From the NCBI GenBank assembly GCA_943324745.2, contig CALPMT020000002.1, positions 1 to 64,000 on the forward strand: a DNA stretch of 64,000 nt, read 5' to 3'. A program made the position numbers and the translations under genes. Positions 8,931 through 17,486 of this stretch are shown here, in pieces. The DNA is from Chitinophaga pinensis (lineage in GTDB: Bacteria; Bacteroidota; Bacteroidia; Flavobacteriales_D; Crocinitomicaceae). The notes beneath the pieces were generated by a model. The model was not told the origin of the DNA, ran no database searches, and was given only the letters and a program-made list of their open reading frames with translations. Positions within the stretch are counted from its first letter, which is position 1. The number at the start of each line of letters is the position of its first letter.

Positions 8931-9857
8931 TTATTTTTTTTTTAATCTAAAATAGATAGCTATAAAACTGATAACTAATAATATCAAATTAGAAGCCAAG
9001 CTCGACAAGAGAAAATTATAAAATAGCATAAAATCACTTTGCTGTTCTTCATCTGAAAGGTTTGACACATCAAAAAGCGCATAATATGGTCTAAACCAAA
9101 AATTTGTGCAGTTTTCATAAGAAATATTTTCATTCATTGAAAAGTCTCCAATGTGTGCACACCAACGTGTATAATAATTACCTTTATCCGAATTATATAC
9201 ATATATTTCGTCCATTGGAATATAATCAACTAGTTGAATTTCATTCTTTTCTAATATCTCATTTAAATTATTATTTTCTTCTATTAAATTTTGATAATGA
9301 TCAAATTCTAAAAGTAAATTTTCATGTTTAATTTTGTAATTAAACAATTGAACTTCATCTGAATAAATTGAATTTTGCGCTACTTTCCATTCTTGTAAAT
9401 TTGCTTTTATTTCTTTATCTATCTTTAAAAGTTTGTCATTTAATTTTTCTATTTTATTGTTTTTTTTAATTCTCTTCTTTTCTAATTTATTTTGCTGAAA
9501 CTGATATTTTTTACTGTTATTAATTTCATTTTTGTAATGAGCGGTCTTTATTTCATTTAAGAAAGAATTGAATTTATCTTTTTCCCCAAATCCTGCAACA
9601 TATGCTATTATCAAAGAAAATAACAAATAAATAGAAATCGAAATCAATGATGACTTTACTAATATCAATTTGTTATTTGAAATTGGAGGTCTTTGTTTTA
9701 TGTACGGTTTTAGTTCTTCAATTTCAACCGCCTTTATCCAATGGGACAACCCTTCGTACCAAATTAAATCATCAGCGTATAGCACAAAATTTTCAAAATC
9801 ATAAAGTCGATAATGATTTGTTCTATTGTTATTTATGTAATAAATTCTATTGTTCAT
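8931..9857 (-). CDS. membrane protein with GYF_2-like N-terminus, coiled coil and two membrane helices
   Basis: This 308-residue protein starts with about 55 residues that resemble the GYF_2/DUF4339 domain: 'YYINNN' and then 'DDLIWYEGLSHWIKAVEIEEL', where the (V/I)W-x-EG-x-x-W pattern is characteristic. A membrane helix follows at about residues 66-90 ('SLISISIYLLFSLIIAYVAG'), then a long Lys/Glu/Asn-rich coiled coil (about 95-205), and a second membrane helix near the C-terminus (about 283-303). Both ends would then face the cytosol with the coiled coil outside. The overall architecture is not one I can name. It sits in the AT-rich unknown-gene run. Confidence 0.6.
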   Translation of the reverse strand: MNNRIYYINNNRTNHYRLYDFENFVLYADDLIWYEGLSHWIKAVEIEELKPYIKQRPPISNNKLILVKSSLISISIYLLFSLIIAYVAGFGEKDKFNSFLNEIKTAHYKNEINNSKKYQFQQNKLEKKRIKKNNKIEKLNDKLLKIDKEIKANLQEWKVAQNSIYSDEVQLFNYKIKHENLLLEFDHYQNLIEENNNLNEILEKNEIQLVDYIPMDEIYVYNSDKGNYYTRWCAHIGDFSMNENISYENCTNFWFRPYYALFDVSNLSDEEQQSDFMLFYNFLLSSLASNLILLVISFIAIYFRLKKK

Positions 9858-9862
9858 TATTA

Positions 9863-10243
9863 TTAATTATTACTACATAACGAAACCAATCCAATAACCG
9901 CCAAAGCTAAAATCAAATAAAAAATAATATTGCTCGGGGATGAACTTCGGGAATTATAATCGTAAGTAATTCGATTCAAGAGTGTTAGATAATTTTTGAA
10001 ATCATAAATGTGTTCTTGAAAAAGCAATTCTTCTGTCTTAGGCAATGTAACATTGTTTTTATCTTGAAAATAAAGTAAGAAATATATAGGTATATTATCT
10101 AATTCTAATAAACTCGTGTTTTTTAATAACTCATTAAATTTTAAAATTCCTCCATATTCATTTACATATGATTTAAACTCATTTTCGAATACGTATTTTT
10201 TTAAAACACCTCCTGAATCGTAACAATTTATGTACTCCTGCAT
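9863..10243 (-). CDS. hypothetical tail-anchored small protein
   Basis: This 126-residue protein has a soluble N-terminal part of about 100 residues, rich in aromatic and acidic residues, and one C-terminal hydrophobic helix ('IIFYLILALAVIGLVSLC', about residues 105-122). This suggests a tail anchor with the bulk in the cytosol. No known domain was recognised. It is five bases upstream of the GYF_2-like gene, so the two are probably translated from one message. Confidence 0.55.
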   Translation of the reverse strand: MQEYINCYDSGGVLKKYVFENEFKSYVNEYGGILKFNELLKNTSLLELDNIPIYFLLYFQDKNNVTLPKTEELLFQEHIYDFKNYLTLLNRITYDYNSRSSSPSNIIFYLILALAVIGLVSLCSNN

Positions 10244-10361
10244 AGACTTATTTTTTTATTAATATGATATTTTAAGTAGTATGTTTTATTATACTTACAA
10301 TTGATTTCAAGCAAAAGTTTATTAAAAATTAAACCTTATAAATAATAAAGAAGTTTTCAAT

Positions 10362-11138
10362 TTACTTATTAAAATAAACAAGAAACAAACAAAACAAAAA
10401 AACAGATATCATTAACATACAACCTTTGTTATTTGATTTTGAAATATTTGGGTTATATTCTTTAAAATCAGACTTCATTTTTTGCACGAACTCTTCATCT
10501 TCATTTAATTTCGAAGCTAAAAAGTTCATTAATTTTGCAGGAATAGTATCAAAATCGAAATCTTCCAATTCACTATAGCTTACCTCAGTTTCAATTTTTT
10601 CACAAATTTCAATTTTATCTTTGTTCTCTACTAAATAATTAAAAAATGGATCTACATATAAACTAATAAATATATTTTCAGGAATAATAATCTTTCCTAT
10701 GCCAGAATTATATCTTTCAAATCCAAGTTGATATTCTTCAATTTCTCTAAAAAAATGACTAAACCCAATAATAATTGCATTTTTAACAAACTGTTTATCC
10801 TTAATGATAAGTAATTTGTTACTTGTTTGCAATAATCCAGTTAAAAATTCATTATTCAAATTTTCAACTTCATAATTAGTATTTTCATATTCTTGAGAAT
10901 AAATTTCAAATCGATTAATTAATTTAGGTTCAAGTAAAGATAAAATTTTCTCCATTTTATTTCCATACACTTCACCTATTCCATCTATATATTCGATGAT
11001 TTTGATAATTAATGCTGTAGTAAGAATACACGCTTGAAATTTTCCAGCTGGGCTTAATTTTCGTTGTTTTTCAAGGAATAAAATTGATGTATCAAATAAT
11101 TCATCAATTTTATTTACAAGTACTTCTTGTTTTGACAT
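10362..11138 (-). CDS. hypothetical tail-anchored helical protein
   Basis: This 258-residue, Glu/Lys/Ile-rich, mostly helical protein ends in a single hydrophobic segment ('CMLMISVFLFCLFLVYF', about residues 240-256), like the 126-residue neighbour downstream. It has no signal peptide. The repeated occurrence of C-terminal anchors in adjacent unknown genes suggests that the products gather at the inner membrane. I recognise no domain and do not propose an activity. The flanking gaps (118 and 94 bases) are AT-rich with no clear terminator. Confidence 0.55.
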   Translation of the reverse strand: MSKQEVLVNKIDELFDTSILFLEKQRKLSPAGKFQACILTTALIIKIIEYIDGIGEVYGNKMEKILSLLEPKLINRFEIYSQEYENTNYEVENLNNEFLTGLLQTSNKLLIIKDKQFVKNAIIIGFSHFFREIEEYQLGFERYNSGIGKIIIPENIFISLYVDPFFNYLVENKDKIEICEKIETEVSYSELEDFDFDTIPAKLMNFLASKLNEDEEFVQKMKSDFKEYNPNISKSNNKGCMLMISVFLFCLFLVYFNK

Positions 11139-11232
11139 ATTAATTACTTCTAAATGATATAATGTTTGCAGTTTAAATCTTAGAAAAAAACTTTAACAGT
11201 TTATTTATATTTAATCCTGTTATTTAGTTATA

Positions 11233-11580
11233 TTATTTTACTGTCTGAATTTGTTCAAGAAAATAAACATCTTCAAGCTTATTTATAGGATCAACGCATT
11301 TGTCATATATCATTAGAGATACACCATCAAACAATTCTTGAAAAAAAATCTCATCAATCTCTTTTAATTCATGTTTTACAAATTGACCTTCCGAATTTTT
11401 AACAATAAAATAAACAAAGAATTTACCTTCTCTAGAAACATCTAGATTGACTCCAATAAATTCCGAATAATTCAAATTATCTATTTTTTTCATAGCATAC
11501 TCTTCTATGGAACAATAACCCGCACCTGAACTGTGTTTATTTGAATTGGCAGAAACAAATCCTTTATAATCCTGATACAT
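11233..11580 (-). CDS. hypothetical protein, first gene of the accessory run
   Basis: The 115-residue soluble product has no export signal. Its sequence alternates strands and helices ('FIGVNLDVSREGKFFVYFIVKN', then an acidic helix). No family is recognised. It is the first minus-strand gene next to the XRE regulator, and their starts are 101 bases apart, so the palindrome at 11629-11642 lies where it could control both. Confidence 0.5.
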   Translation of the reverse strand: MYQDYKGFVSANSNKHSSGAGYCSIEEYAMKKIDNLNYSEFIGVNLDVSREGKFFVYFIVKNSEGQFVKHELKEIDEIFFQELFDGVSLMIYDKCVDPINKLEDVYFLEQIQTVK

Positions 11581-11628
11581 ATATTCAATTTAAAATAAAT
11601 AATTAATTTCTTCAAATATATCAAAAAT

Positions 11629-11642
11629 AACCGTATACGGTT
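11629..11642. promoter_or_regulatory. palindromic operator candidate between XRE regulator and accessory run
   Basis: AACCGTATACGGTT is a perfect 14-bp palindrome in the divergent intergenic region. A further half-site ACCGT occurs at 11673-11677, four bases before the regulator ATG. Small XRE dimers commonly bind such sites to repress their own gene and the divergent one. Binding by this regulator is inferred from position. Confidence 0.55.
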
Positions 11643-11680
11643 TTAATCTATCGGAAAAATATAGTGAATTATACCGTCCG

Positions 11681-11938
11681 ATGGAAAAACTTGAATTTAA
11701 TAAGGCGTTTGGACTGTTCATTAAAAAAAGACGCACCCTAAAGGGTTGGTCACAAACAGATTTAGCTTCATTACTAGGAAATAATTCACAAAACATTTCC
11801 AGAATAGAAAGAGGAGAATTGACACCTACAATCTTTTGGTTTCAAAAATTAGCTAATGCTTTTGATTGTTCAGCATCTGAATTTTTAAAAGATTTTGAAG
11901 ATTCAGTAAAAAAAAAACTCTCTACCCCATCTAATTAA
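11681..11938 (+). CDS. XRE-family helix-turn-helix regulator
   Basis: This 85-residue protein is almost entirely one Cro/C1-type HTH (about residues 10-67). The recognition region is visible in 'GWSQTDLASLLGNNSQNISRIERGELTPT', with the invariant Gln, the SRIERG motif and the turn. No second domain is present, so it is a minimal DNA-binding protein, as found in phage, toxin-antitoxin and defence loci. It is divergent from the unknown-gene run 11580-8348 and lies just before lipA. A palindromic operator candidate precedes it. Confidence 0.85.
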   Translation: MEKLEFNKAFGLFIKKRRTLKGWSQTDLASLLGNNSQNISRIERGELTPTIFWFQKLANAFDCSASEFLKDFEDSVKKKLSTPSN

Positions 11939-11993
11939 CAATTCAATCTTATTAACTGTTCTGAAATCTCCAGAAACGAGTTTTTACTTGCAG

Positions 11994-12001
11994 TATCTTT
12001 G
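11994..12001 (+). promoter_or_regulatory. -7 promoter box for lipA
   Basis: TATCTTTG matches TAnnTTTG exactly, 17 bases before the lipA ATG. A -33 TTG is not evident at 17-20 bases. Confidence 0.55.
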
Positions 12002-12018
12002 TATAAATAGTTGTACAA

Positions 12019-12900
12019 ATGAGCGAGATTATCAACAAGGACGACCATCCAATTCGAATCAAAAAACCAAGTTGGTTACGTGTAAAATTACCTATTGGTG
12101 AAAATTACAAAAAAGTTCGTGCTTTAGTTGATGAGCATAAATTACACACTATATGTGAGAGCGGTAGTTGTCCGAACATGGGAGAATGCTGGGGCGAAGG
12201 TACAGCAACCTTTATGATTTTAGGAAATATCTGTACTAGAAGCTGTGGATTTTGTGCCGTTCAAACAGGCAAACCATTAGCTGCTGATTTATTAGAGCCT
12301 AGTCGCGTTGCGCATAGCGTGAAAACGATGGGTGTAAAACATGCTGTTATCACCTCTGTGGATCGTGACGATTTAAAAGACGGTGGATCTGAAATATGGG
12401 CAGCAACAGTTAATGCTATTCGAAAAGAATCACCCGGCACAACATTGGAGACCTTAATTCCAGATTTCATGGGAAAATGGGAGAATCTTCAGCTAATTAT
12501 AGATGTTGCCCCTGAAATTGTATCTCATAATTTAGAAACTGTACGTCGTTTAACGAAACAAGTACGAATTCAAGCGAAATACGATCGAAGTTTAGAAGTC
12601 TTATTTCGTTTAAAAAAAGGAGGTATGCGTACCAAATCTGGAGTTATGTTAGGACTAGGTGAAACACATGAAGAAGTTATAGAAACTATGGAAGATTTAA
12701 GAAGTGTTCAAGTTGATATTCTAACTCTAGGTCAGTACTTACAACCTACACCAAAACACCTTCCAGTTGTCGAATTTATAACACCAGAACGTTTCGAAGA
12801 ATACAAAGAATTAGGATTAAAAATGGGATTTAGGTATGTAGAAAGTGGACCTTTAGTAAGATCTTCCTATCATGCTGAAAAACATATTTTTGAATTATAA
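12019..12900 (+). CDS. lipA: lipoyl synthase
   Basis: This radical SAM enzyme has 293 residues. The auxiliary 4Fe-4S ligands are Cys46, Cys51 and Cys57 ('[12 protein letters not shown]'), and the radical-SAM cluster ligands are Cys72, Cys76 and Cys79 ('CTRSCGFC'). The C-terminal '[11 protein letters not shown]' supplies the conserved RSSY serine that ligates the auxiliary cluster. It inserts two sulphurs into protein-bound octanoyl groups, giving the lipoyl cofactor of the dehydrogenase complexes and of glycine cleavage. lpdA, which reoxidises lipoyl groups, lies about 500 bases downstream in the same direction. Confidence 0.96.
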   Translation: MSEIINKDDHPIRIKKPSWLRVKLPIGENYKKVRALVDEHKLHTICESGSCPNMGECWGEGTATFMILGNICTRSCGFCAVQTGKPLAADLLEPSRVAHSVKTMGVKHAVITSVDRDDLKDGGSEIWAATVNAIRKESPGTTLETLIPDFMGKWENLQLIIDVAPEIVSHNLETVRRLTKQVRIQAKYDRSLEVLFRLKKGGMRTKSGVMLGLGETHEEVIETMEDLRSVQVDILTLGQYLQPTPKHLPVVEFITPERFEEYKELGLKMGFRYVESGPLVRSSYHAEKHIFEL

Positions 12901-13133
12901 GATTGAATATTAATAAAAACTACACTTTATTAACATTAAATTTTTGATAACTTGTTAATTAATCTAATTAATCTAAAGTTTTAAATTAAATTACAATCTA
13001 TTATTTTTTAATTAACAATCTATAAACAAAATAATAGGTGAATTTTATCGAATTCAACTAACATCAAAACCCAAGTACTTAAGAAATCTCAAATATTTTG
13101 ATCTAAAACTTGATTTTTGTGAAAAAATCATAA
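12901..13133. other. AT-rich intergenic region after lipA, no gene seen
   Basis: This is the first part of the nearly 500-base gap between lipA and lpdA. It is strongly AT-rich. CTATTATTTT (12998-13007) could pair with AAAATAATAG (13028-13037) across a 20-base loop, but this is weak. I see no convincing gene or clear terminator. The rest of the gap holds an open frame without a start (13134-13370) and the lpdA promoter box. Confidence 0.5.
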
Positions 13134-13370
13134 AAAAATGACTTTTCTATTCATTTTTTTGCATTTTCTATTTTTACATTAAAAATTGCTACAAGTCAAT
13201 ATTTACAGGACTTTAAAAACAATTTTAGCCCTCTACATCTTCCTGAGAATCGAAAATTTGAGGAAAAATTTAGAACAACGGTCAAATACCTTACTGAAAT
13301 TGATCAAAAAAATGAAAAGAAGTCTGAATTTTGTCACAAACTAGTCTTTATTAACAAACATAAATTCTAA
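13134..13370 (+). pseudogene. possible remnant of a small secreted protein (open frame without a start)
   Basis: This frame is open for 78 codons in AT-rich DNA and reads like protein ('ATSQYLQDFKNNFSPLHLPE', then a charged Glu/Lys-rich segment), but it has no in-frame ATG. An ATG in another frame at 13138 gives a short hydrophobic leader (MTFLFIFLHFLFLH) that stops. Joining leader and body needs a frameshift in the T-rich tract near 13147-13186. It may be a decayed gene or chance. Confidence 0.3.
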
Positions 13371-13375
13371 CTTTG
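13368..13375 (+). promoter_or_regulatory. -7 promoter box for lpdA
   Basis: TAACTTTG is an exact TAnnTTTG match, 21 bases before the lpdA ATG. It overlaps the stop codon of the remnant frame upstream. The -33 region is poor. Confidence 0.55.
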
Positions 13376-13396
13376 CATTTTTAAATTTCAATTACG

Positions 13397-14800
13397 ATGA
13401 GTTCATACGACGTTGCCATTATTGGATCTGGACCTGGAGGATATGTTGCTGCAATACGTTGCGCACAATTAGGTTTTAAAACAGCATTAATAGAAAAATA
13501 CGATACATTAGGAGGTACTTGCTTAAATGTTGGTTGTATTCCATCAAAGGCATTATTAGATTCTTCAGAACATTTCCACAATGCAAAACATACATTTGCC
13601 ACCCATGGAATTGGTTTGGAAAATCTTAATGCTGATATCAATCAAATGGTAAAACGTAAGGAAGAAGTTATCAGTCAAACGTGTAGTGGAATAAAGTTCT
13701 TAATGGACAAAAACAAAGTAACTGTTATTCATGGTACTGGTTCTTTTGTTTCAAACACTAAAATTTCGATTAAAGATTCTGAAGGTAAAGAAGAAATTAT
13801 TGAAGCTAAATATTCTATTATCGCTACTGGATCTAAACCTAATTTTTTTCCTGGTATGGAACCAGATAAAAAACGTATAATTACTTCCACTGAAGCTTTA
13901 AAAATGACTGAAATTCCTAAAAAGATGTTAGTTATAGGTGGTGGTGTTATTGGTTTAGAATTAGGTTCAGTATATGGTAGATTAGGAACAGAAATCCAAG
14001 TAATCGAATTTGCTGATTCAATTATCCCAACCATGGATAAATCCTTAGGAAAAGAATTGACAAAGGTTCTAAAGAAAGAAGGATTCAAATTTCACATGGA
14101 ACACAAAGTTCAAGGTGTTGTTAATAATGGGGATTCTGTCACTCTTAAAGCATTAAATAAAAAAGGGGAAGAAGTAACATTTGAAGCAGACTATTGTTTA
14201 GTAGCGGTAGGAAGAAAAGCATTTACAAATGGACTAGGACTTGAAAACGCTGGTTTAACAGTAAATAATCGAGGTCAAATCGAAGTAAACGATCATCTTC
14301 AAACAACTGTTCCAAATATATATGCGATTGGTGATGTAGTTCGTGGAGCAATGCTAGCTCACAAAGCAGAAGAAGAAGGAGTTTATGTAGCAGAATTATT
14401 AGCTGGACAAAAACCACACATCAATTACAACTTAATTCCTGGTGTAGTTTACACATGGCCAGAAGTTGCAGCAGTTGGTAAAACTGAAGAAGAATTAAAA
14501 GCAGCAAATATCGAATTCAAAGTTGGTAATTTTCCAATCAAAGCATTAGGAAGAGCGAGAGCAAGTATGGATACAGCAGGTTTCATCAAAGTTTTAGCAG
14601 ACAAAACAACCGATGAAGTTCTTGGGGTACACATGATTGCACCTAGAGCTGCAGATTTAATTATGGAAGCGGTAGTTGCTATGGAATATAGAGCTTCAGC
14701 GGAAGATATTTCTCGTATATGTCACCCACACCCTACTTATTCTGAAGGAATGAAAGAGGCTGCTTTGGATGCAACAGAAGCTAGAGCACTTCATATATAA
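13397..14800 (+). CDS. lpdA: dihydrolipoyl dehydrogenase (E3)
   Basis: This 467-residue FAD disulphide oxidoreductase has the FAD-binding GSGPGG near the N-terminus and the redox pair Cys42/Cys47 in 'GGTCLNVGCIPSK'. An NAD-binding 'GGGVIGLELGS' lies in the middle, a second FAD motif is 'IYAIGDVV', and the C-terminal catalytic His/Glu is in 'HPHPTYSEGMKEA'. It reoxidises dihydrolipoyl groups of pyruvate/2-oxoglutarate dehydrogenase complexes and the glycine cleavage system, making NADH. No E1/E2 genes are nearby. A strong hairpin terminator lies 19 bases after the stop, so it is likely a single-gene transcript. Confidence 0.95.
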   Translation: MSSYDVAIIGSGPGGYVAAIRCAQLGFKTALIEKYDTLGGTCLNVGCIPSKALLDSSEHFHNAKHTFATHGIGLENLNADINQMVKRKEEVISQTCSGIKFLMDKNKVTVIHGTGSFVSNTKISIKDSEGKEEIIEAKYSIIATGSKPNFFPGMEPDKKRIITSTEALKMTEIPKKMLVIGGGVIGLELGSVYGRLGTEIQVIEFADSIIPTMDKSLGKELTKVLKKEGFKFHMEHKVQGVVNNGDSVTLKALNKKGEEVTFEADYCLVAVGRKAFTNGLGLENAGLTVNNRGQIEVNDHLQTTVPNIYAIGDVVRGAMLAHKAEEEGVYVAELLAGQKPHINYNLIPGVVYTWPEVAAVGKTEEELKAANIEFKVGNFPIKALGRARASMDTAGFIKVLADKTTDEVLGVHMIAPRAADLIMEAVVAMEYRASAEDISRICHPHPTYSEGMKEAALDATEARALHI

Positions 14801-14819
14801 CAAATTAATAATTGAAAGT

Positions 14820-14847
14820 ATAAGGGTAAATGAAAGTTTACCCTTAT
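14820..14847 (+). terminator. intrinsic terminator of lpdA
   Basis: ATAAGGGTAAA (14820-14830) and TTTACCCTTAT (14837-14847) form a perfect 11-bp stem with loop TGAAAG, followed by a T-rich tail (TTATTTTT). It argues against any hemH start upstream of 14869. Confidence 0.85.
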
Positions 14848-14868
14848 TTATTTTTAGATAGATTAGGA

Positions 14869-15888
14869 ATGAAAAAAACAGGAGTATTATTATTACAATT
14901 AGGAACACCAGATAGTCCAAGTACAAGCGATGTAAGACGTTATTTAAACGAATTTTTAAATGATCCGCGTGTCATTGACTTACCTTGGTTAGGTCGTAAA
15001 TTACTTGTAAACGGCATCATTGTTCCTTTTCGTGCACCTAAATCAGCTAAAATATATAAAAAACTTTGGGATCATGGTAATGGAAAATCTCCATTATTAG
15101 ATTATTCAGAAAAGGTTCAACAATTAGTTCAACAACAATTTCAGAATGAAAATGTGACCGTTGAAATGGCAATGCGCTATCAAAATCCATCAATGGAAAT
15201 TGTTTTAGATAGAATGCACAAAGCGAATTACGAACAAATTATCATTATTCCTTTGTTTCCTCAATACGCCAGTGCCTCGACAGGATCAGCAGTTGAAAAA
15301 GCAATGAATATCATTCGTAAATGGTGGGTAATTCCTGAAATTAAAATTGTATCTCAATTTTATGATAATCCAGGATATATTACCTCTATCGTTGAACGAG
15401 CGAAAGAATTTGATTTAAAAAGTTACGACCACATATTATTTTCTTACCACGGATTGCCTGAACGTCACGTTGACAAAGTATATAACGATGGGTTATGTGA
15501 AGATCAACCTTGTGAAACAGAAATAAATGACAACAACAAACTTTGTTATAAAGCAACTTGTTACGCAACAACACGATTGATAGCTGAACAATTAGGAATC
15601 ACAGAAAAAGACTATACTGTCTGCTTTCAGTCTCGCCTAAATAAAAAATGGTTGCATCCATTTTCTGATAAAATTGTCGAAGAACAAGGTAAAAAAGGTG
15701 CTAAAAAACTATTGGCTTTCAGTCCAGCTTTTATAGCAGATTGCTTAGAAACAATTATTGAGATTGGAGAAGAATACCAAGAAATATTTGAAGAATATGG
15801 AGGAGAAAAAATACAACTAGTTCCTAGTTCAAATGACCATCCTGCATTTGTAAAATGTTTGACCGATTTGGTAAAAGAAAGAATGTAA
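14869..15888 (+). CDS. hemH: ferrochelatase
   Basis: This 339-residue protein, from the ATG at 14869 (MKKTGVLLLQLGTPDSP), matches HemH of the Bacteroidota. It inserts Fe2+ into protoporphyrin IX in the last step of heme synthesis. The catalytic His is in 'LFSYHGLPERH', the acidic partner is in the C-terminal 'FSPAFIADCLETIIEIGEE', and 'FQSRLNKKWLHP' is characteristic. The reading frame opens further upstream to 14830, but that ATG lies inside the lpdA terminator stem and would add 13 residues not expected for the family. A long hairpin terminator follows. Confidence 0.93.
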   Translation: MKKTGVLLLQLGTPDSPSTSDVRRYLNEFLNDPRVIDLPWLGRKLLVNGIIVPFRAPKSAKIYKKLWDHGNGKSPLLDYSEKVQQLVQQQFQNENVTVEMAMRYQNPSMEIVLDRMHKANYEQIIIIPLFPQYASASTGSAVEKAMNIIRKWWVIPEIKIVSQFYDNPGYITSIVERAKEFDLKSYDHILFSYHGLPERHVDKVYNDGLCEDQPCETEINDNNKLCYKATCYATTRLIAEQLGITEKDYTVCFQSRLNKKWLHPFSDKIVEEQGKKGAKKLLAFSPAFIADCLETIIEIGEEYQEIFEEYGGEKIQLVPSSNDHPAFVKCLTDLVKERM

Positions 15889-15913
15889 AAAAGAATAAAG
15901 ACCTAAAGAAAAA

Positions 15914-15960
15914 AGAAGAAAGACATTTACTTTTGATGAAAAATTAAATGTCTTTCTTCT
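15914..15960. terminator. long-stem terminator between convergent hemH and ZIP gene
   Basis: AGAAGAAAGACATTTA (15914-15929) is the exact reverse complement of TAAATGTCTTTCTTCT (15945-15960), giving a 16-bp stem with a 15-base loop. The lower part of the stem is A/T on each side, so it can act on both convergent transcripts. Confidence 0.8.
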
Positions 15961-15983
15961 TTGCTCTAAAAATCTTTACTCTT

Positions 15984-16709
15984 CTAAGCAATTACTACAG
16001 CTAAAGCAACACCAACAATAATACTTACCAATTTCATCAAATTAAAGCGATGATTTTCACTAGCTTCAAAGATAATCGTTGTGGAAATATGTAAAAACAT
16101 ACCTACAACAATTGCTAGTAAAATATTCATTGACAATAGATCTATAGCTTCATGGGCGAACTTCCCAAATAACAAACCTAGCGGAGTCATTAATGCAAAA
16201 CACATTAGTATTATCCAAGACTTTTTGTTTGTGATACCTGAACCTTTTAAAAGCGTCATTAATGCGATTGAAACTGGAGTCTGATGAAATAATATTCCTA
16301 AAAGTAAAGATTGTCCAGACATGTGATTATGAAGAGTATGAACATCCCCTCCTGCTAGTGGAATTCCTTCAATAAATGAATGAACGGAAAGCGAAATAAA
16401 CAATGCCCATGGAATTTTATTGTTTTTATGAATATGAATGTGACCATGTTCAATCCCACCAGAAAAATACTCTAAAAACAATTGAATCAAGAAACCAATA
16501 AGTATAAACAATCCAATACTATAGTTGGATTCAGACTCATATAATTCAGGTAAAAAATGAACAAAAGCGATTGATAATAAAAACCCACCACTAAATGCTA
16601 ACATTATTTTTATTAGTTTTTTTTGCTTGAGTCCATCCAATATCAAAACGACAATCCCTCCTAAAAAAACAGAAAAAATCAATAGAAAAATATTAAAAAA
16701 ATCCATCAT
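15984..16709 (-). CDS. ZIP family divalent metal transporter
   Basis: This 241-residue polytopic protein has about eight membrane helices. The ZIP metal-transport motifs are visible in helices IV and V: 'SLSVHSFIEGIPLAGG' and 'LGILFHQTPVSIAL'. A His-rich loop ('GIEHGHIHIHKNN', about residues 87-99) precedes helix IV and probably collects metal. ZIP proteins move Zn2+ or related ions into the cytosol. The start overlaps the end of the methyltransferase gene upstream by 4 bases (ATGA), so the pair is translationally coupled. Confidence 0.88.
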   Translation of the reverse strand: MMDFFNIFLLIFSVFLGGIVVLILDGLKQKKLIKIMLAFSGGFLLSIAFVHFLPELYESESNYSIGLFILIGFLIQLFLEYFSGGIEHGHIHIHKNNKIPWALFISLSVHSFIEGIPLAGGDVHTLHNHMSGQSLLLGILFHQTPVSIALMTLLKGSGITNKKSWIILMCFALMTPLGLLFGKFAHEAIDLLSMNILLAIVVGMFLHISTTIIFEASENHRFNLMKLVSIIVGVALAVVIA

Positions 16710-17452
16710 AATTTTTTAGCAATTATAATTAATCGATCCGAAGTTTTAGCATTAAATGGATTCAAATGAAAGTCACCAAAAACAGATTCAATCTTAAAAT
16801 TAGTTTCTGTTAACATTTTATGAAAATCCTCAAAGGTAAATCCTCTTACATATTCTTGGAATGAGAATTTTGTATTATCATCTTCAAAATCAATGTTCTT
16901 CTTTATAAACTTACCATCAAAATCTCTCGTAATATGAAAGTCAATCCCTTCTTCTGTTTTTATTTCGGCTTTTACTAACGAATCAATCACTCGTTTAGCA
17001 TTCATAAAATCTATAACTACTAATCCATTAACTGAAAGCATATCATAAATAGAGCGCAAAACACTATAGTTATCTGCATCGTTTTCGAAATAACCAAAAC
17101 TCGTAAATAAATTAAAAACAACGTCAAACTTTTTATCCTCCAAACGTTCACGCATATCATGTACTTGAAAATTCAATGTTGAATTTTGATATTGAGAAGC
17201 ACCAGTAATACTTTGAGGAGATAAATCAACCCCAAGAACTGTCAAACCTAATTTATTAAGGGTAAGTGAATGACGACCCTTTCCACAAGCTAAATCTAAA
17301 ACATACTCATTTGAAAGATTCAAAAACGTATACAAATTAGAAATAAATAATGCCGCTTCAGATTCGTCACGATTCTTATATAAGGTGTGATAATACTTAG
17401 TGTCGAACCAAGAACTGAACCATGCATTATCGTTTGAAGAAATAATTTCCAT
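16706..17452 (-). CDS. class I SAM-dependent methyltransferase
   Basis: The 248-residue product begins at the ATG at 17452 (MEIISSND). A longer frame upstream uses TTG and would run through the coaE promoter, so I reject it. The Rossmann SAM-binding motif is 'YVLDLACGKGRHSLTLNKLG', with the acidic residue in 'VLGVDLSPQSI' and motif post II in 'FDVVFNLFTSFGYF'. The substrate is unknown. Coupling to the ZIP gene by overlap does not by itself suggest one. Confidence 0.85.
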   Translation of the reverse strand: MEIISSNDNAWFSSWFDTKYYHTLYKNRDESEAALFISNLYTFLNLSNEYVLDLACGKGRHSLTLNKLGLTVLGVDLSPQSITGASQYQNSTLNFQVHDMRERLEDKKFDVVFNLFTSFGYFENDADNYSVLRSIYDMLSVNGLVVIDFMNAKRVIDSLVKAEIKTEEGIDFHITRDFDGKFIKKNIDFEDDNTKFSFQEYVRGFTFEDFHKMLTETNFKIESVFGDFHLNPFNAKTSDRLIIIAKKL

Positions 17453-17486
17453 ATGAGTACAAAAATAGACATTCTCTAGCAAATAC

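Noticed and set aside
11590-11796. Minus-strand frame overlapping the XRE gene
   Set aside because: It is the shadow of the HTH gene and contains the operator region.
14830-14868. Upstream ATG of hemH
   Set aside because: It lies inside the perfect lpdA terminator stem and adds residues not expected in ferrochelatases.
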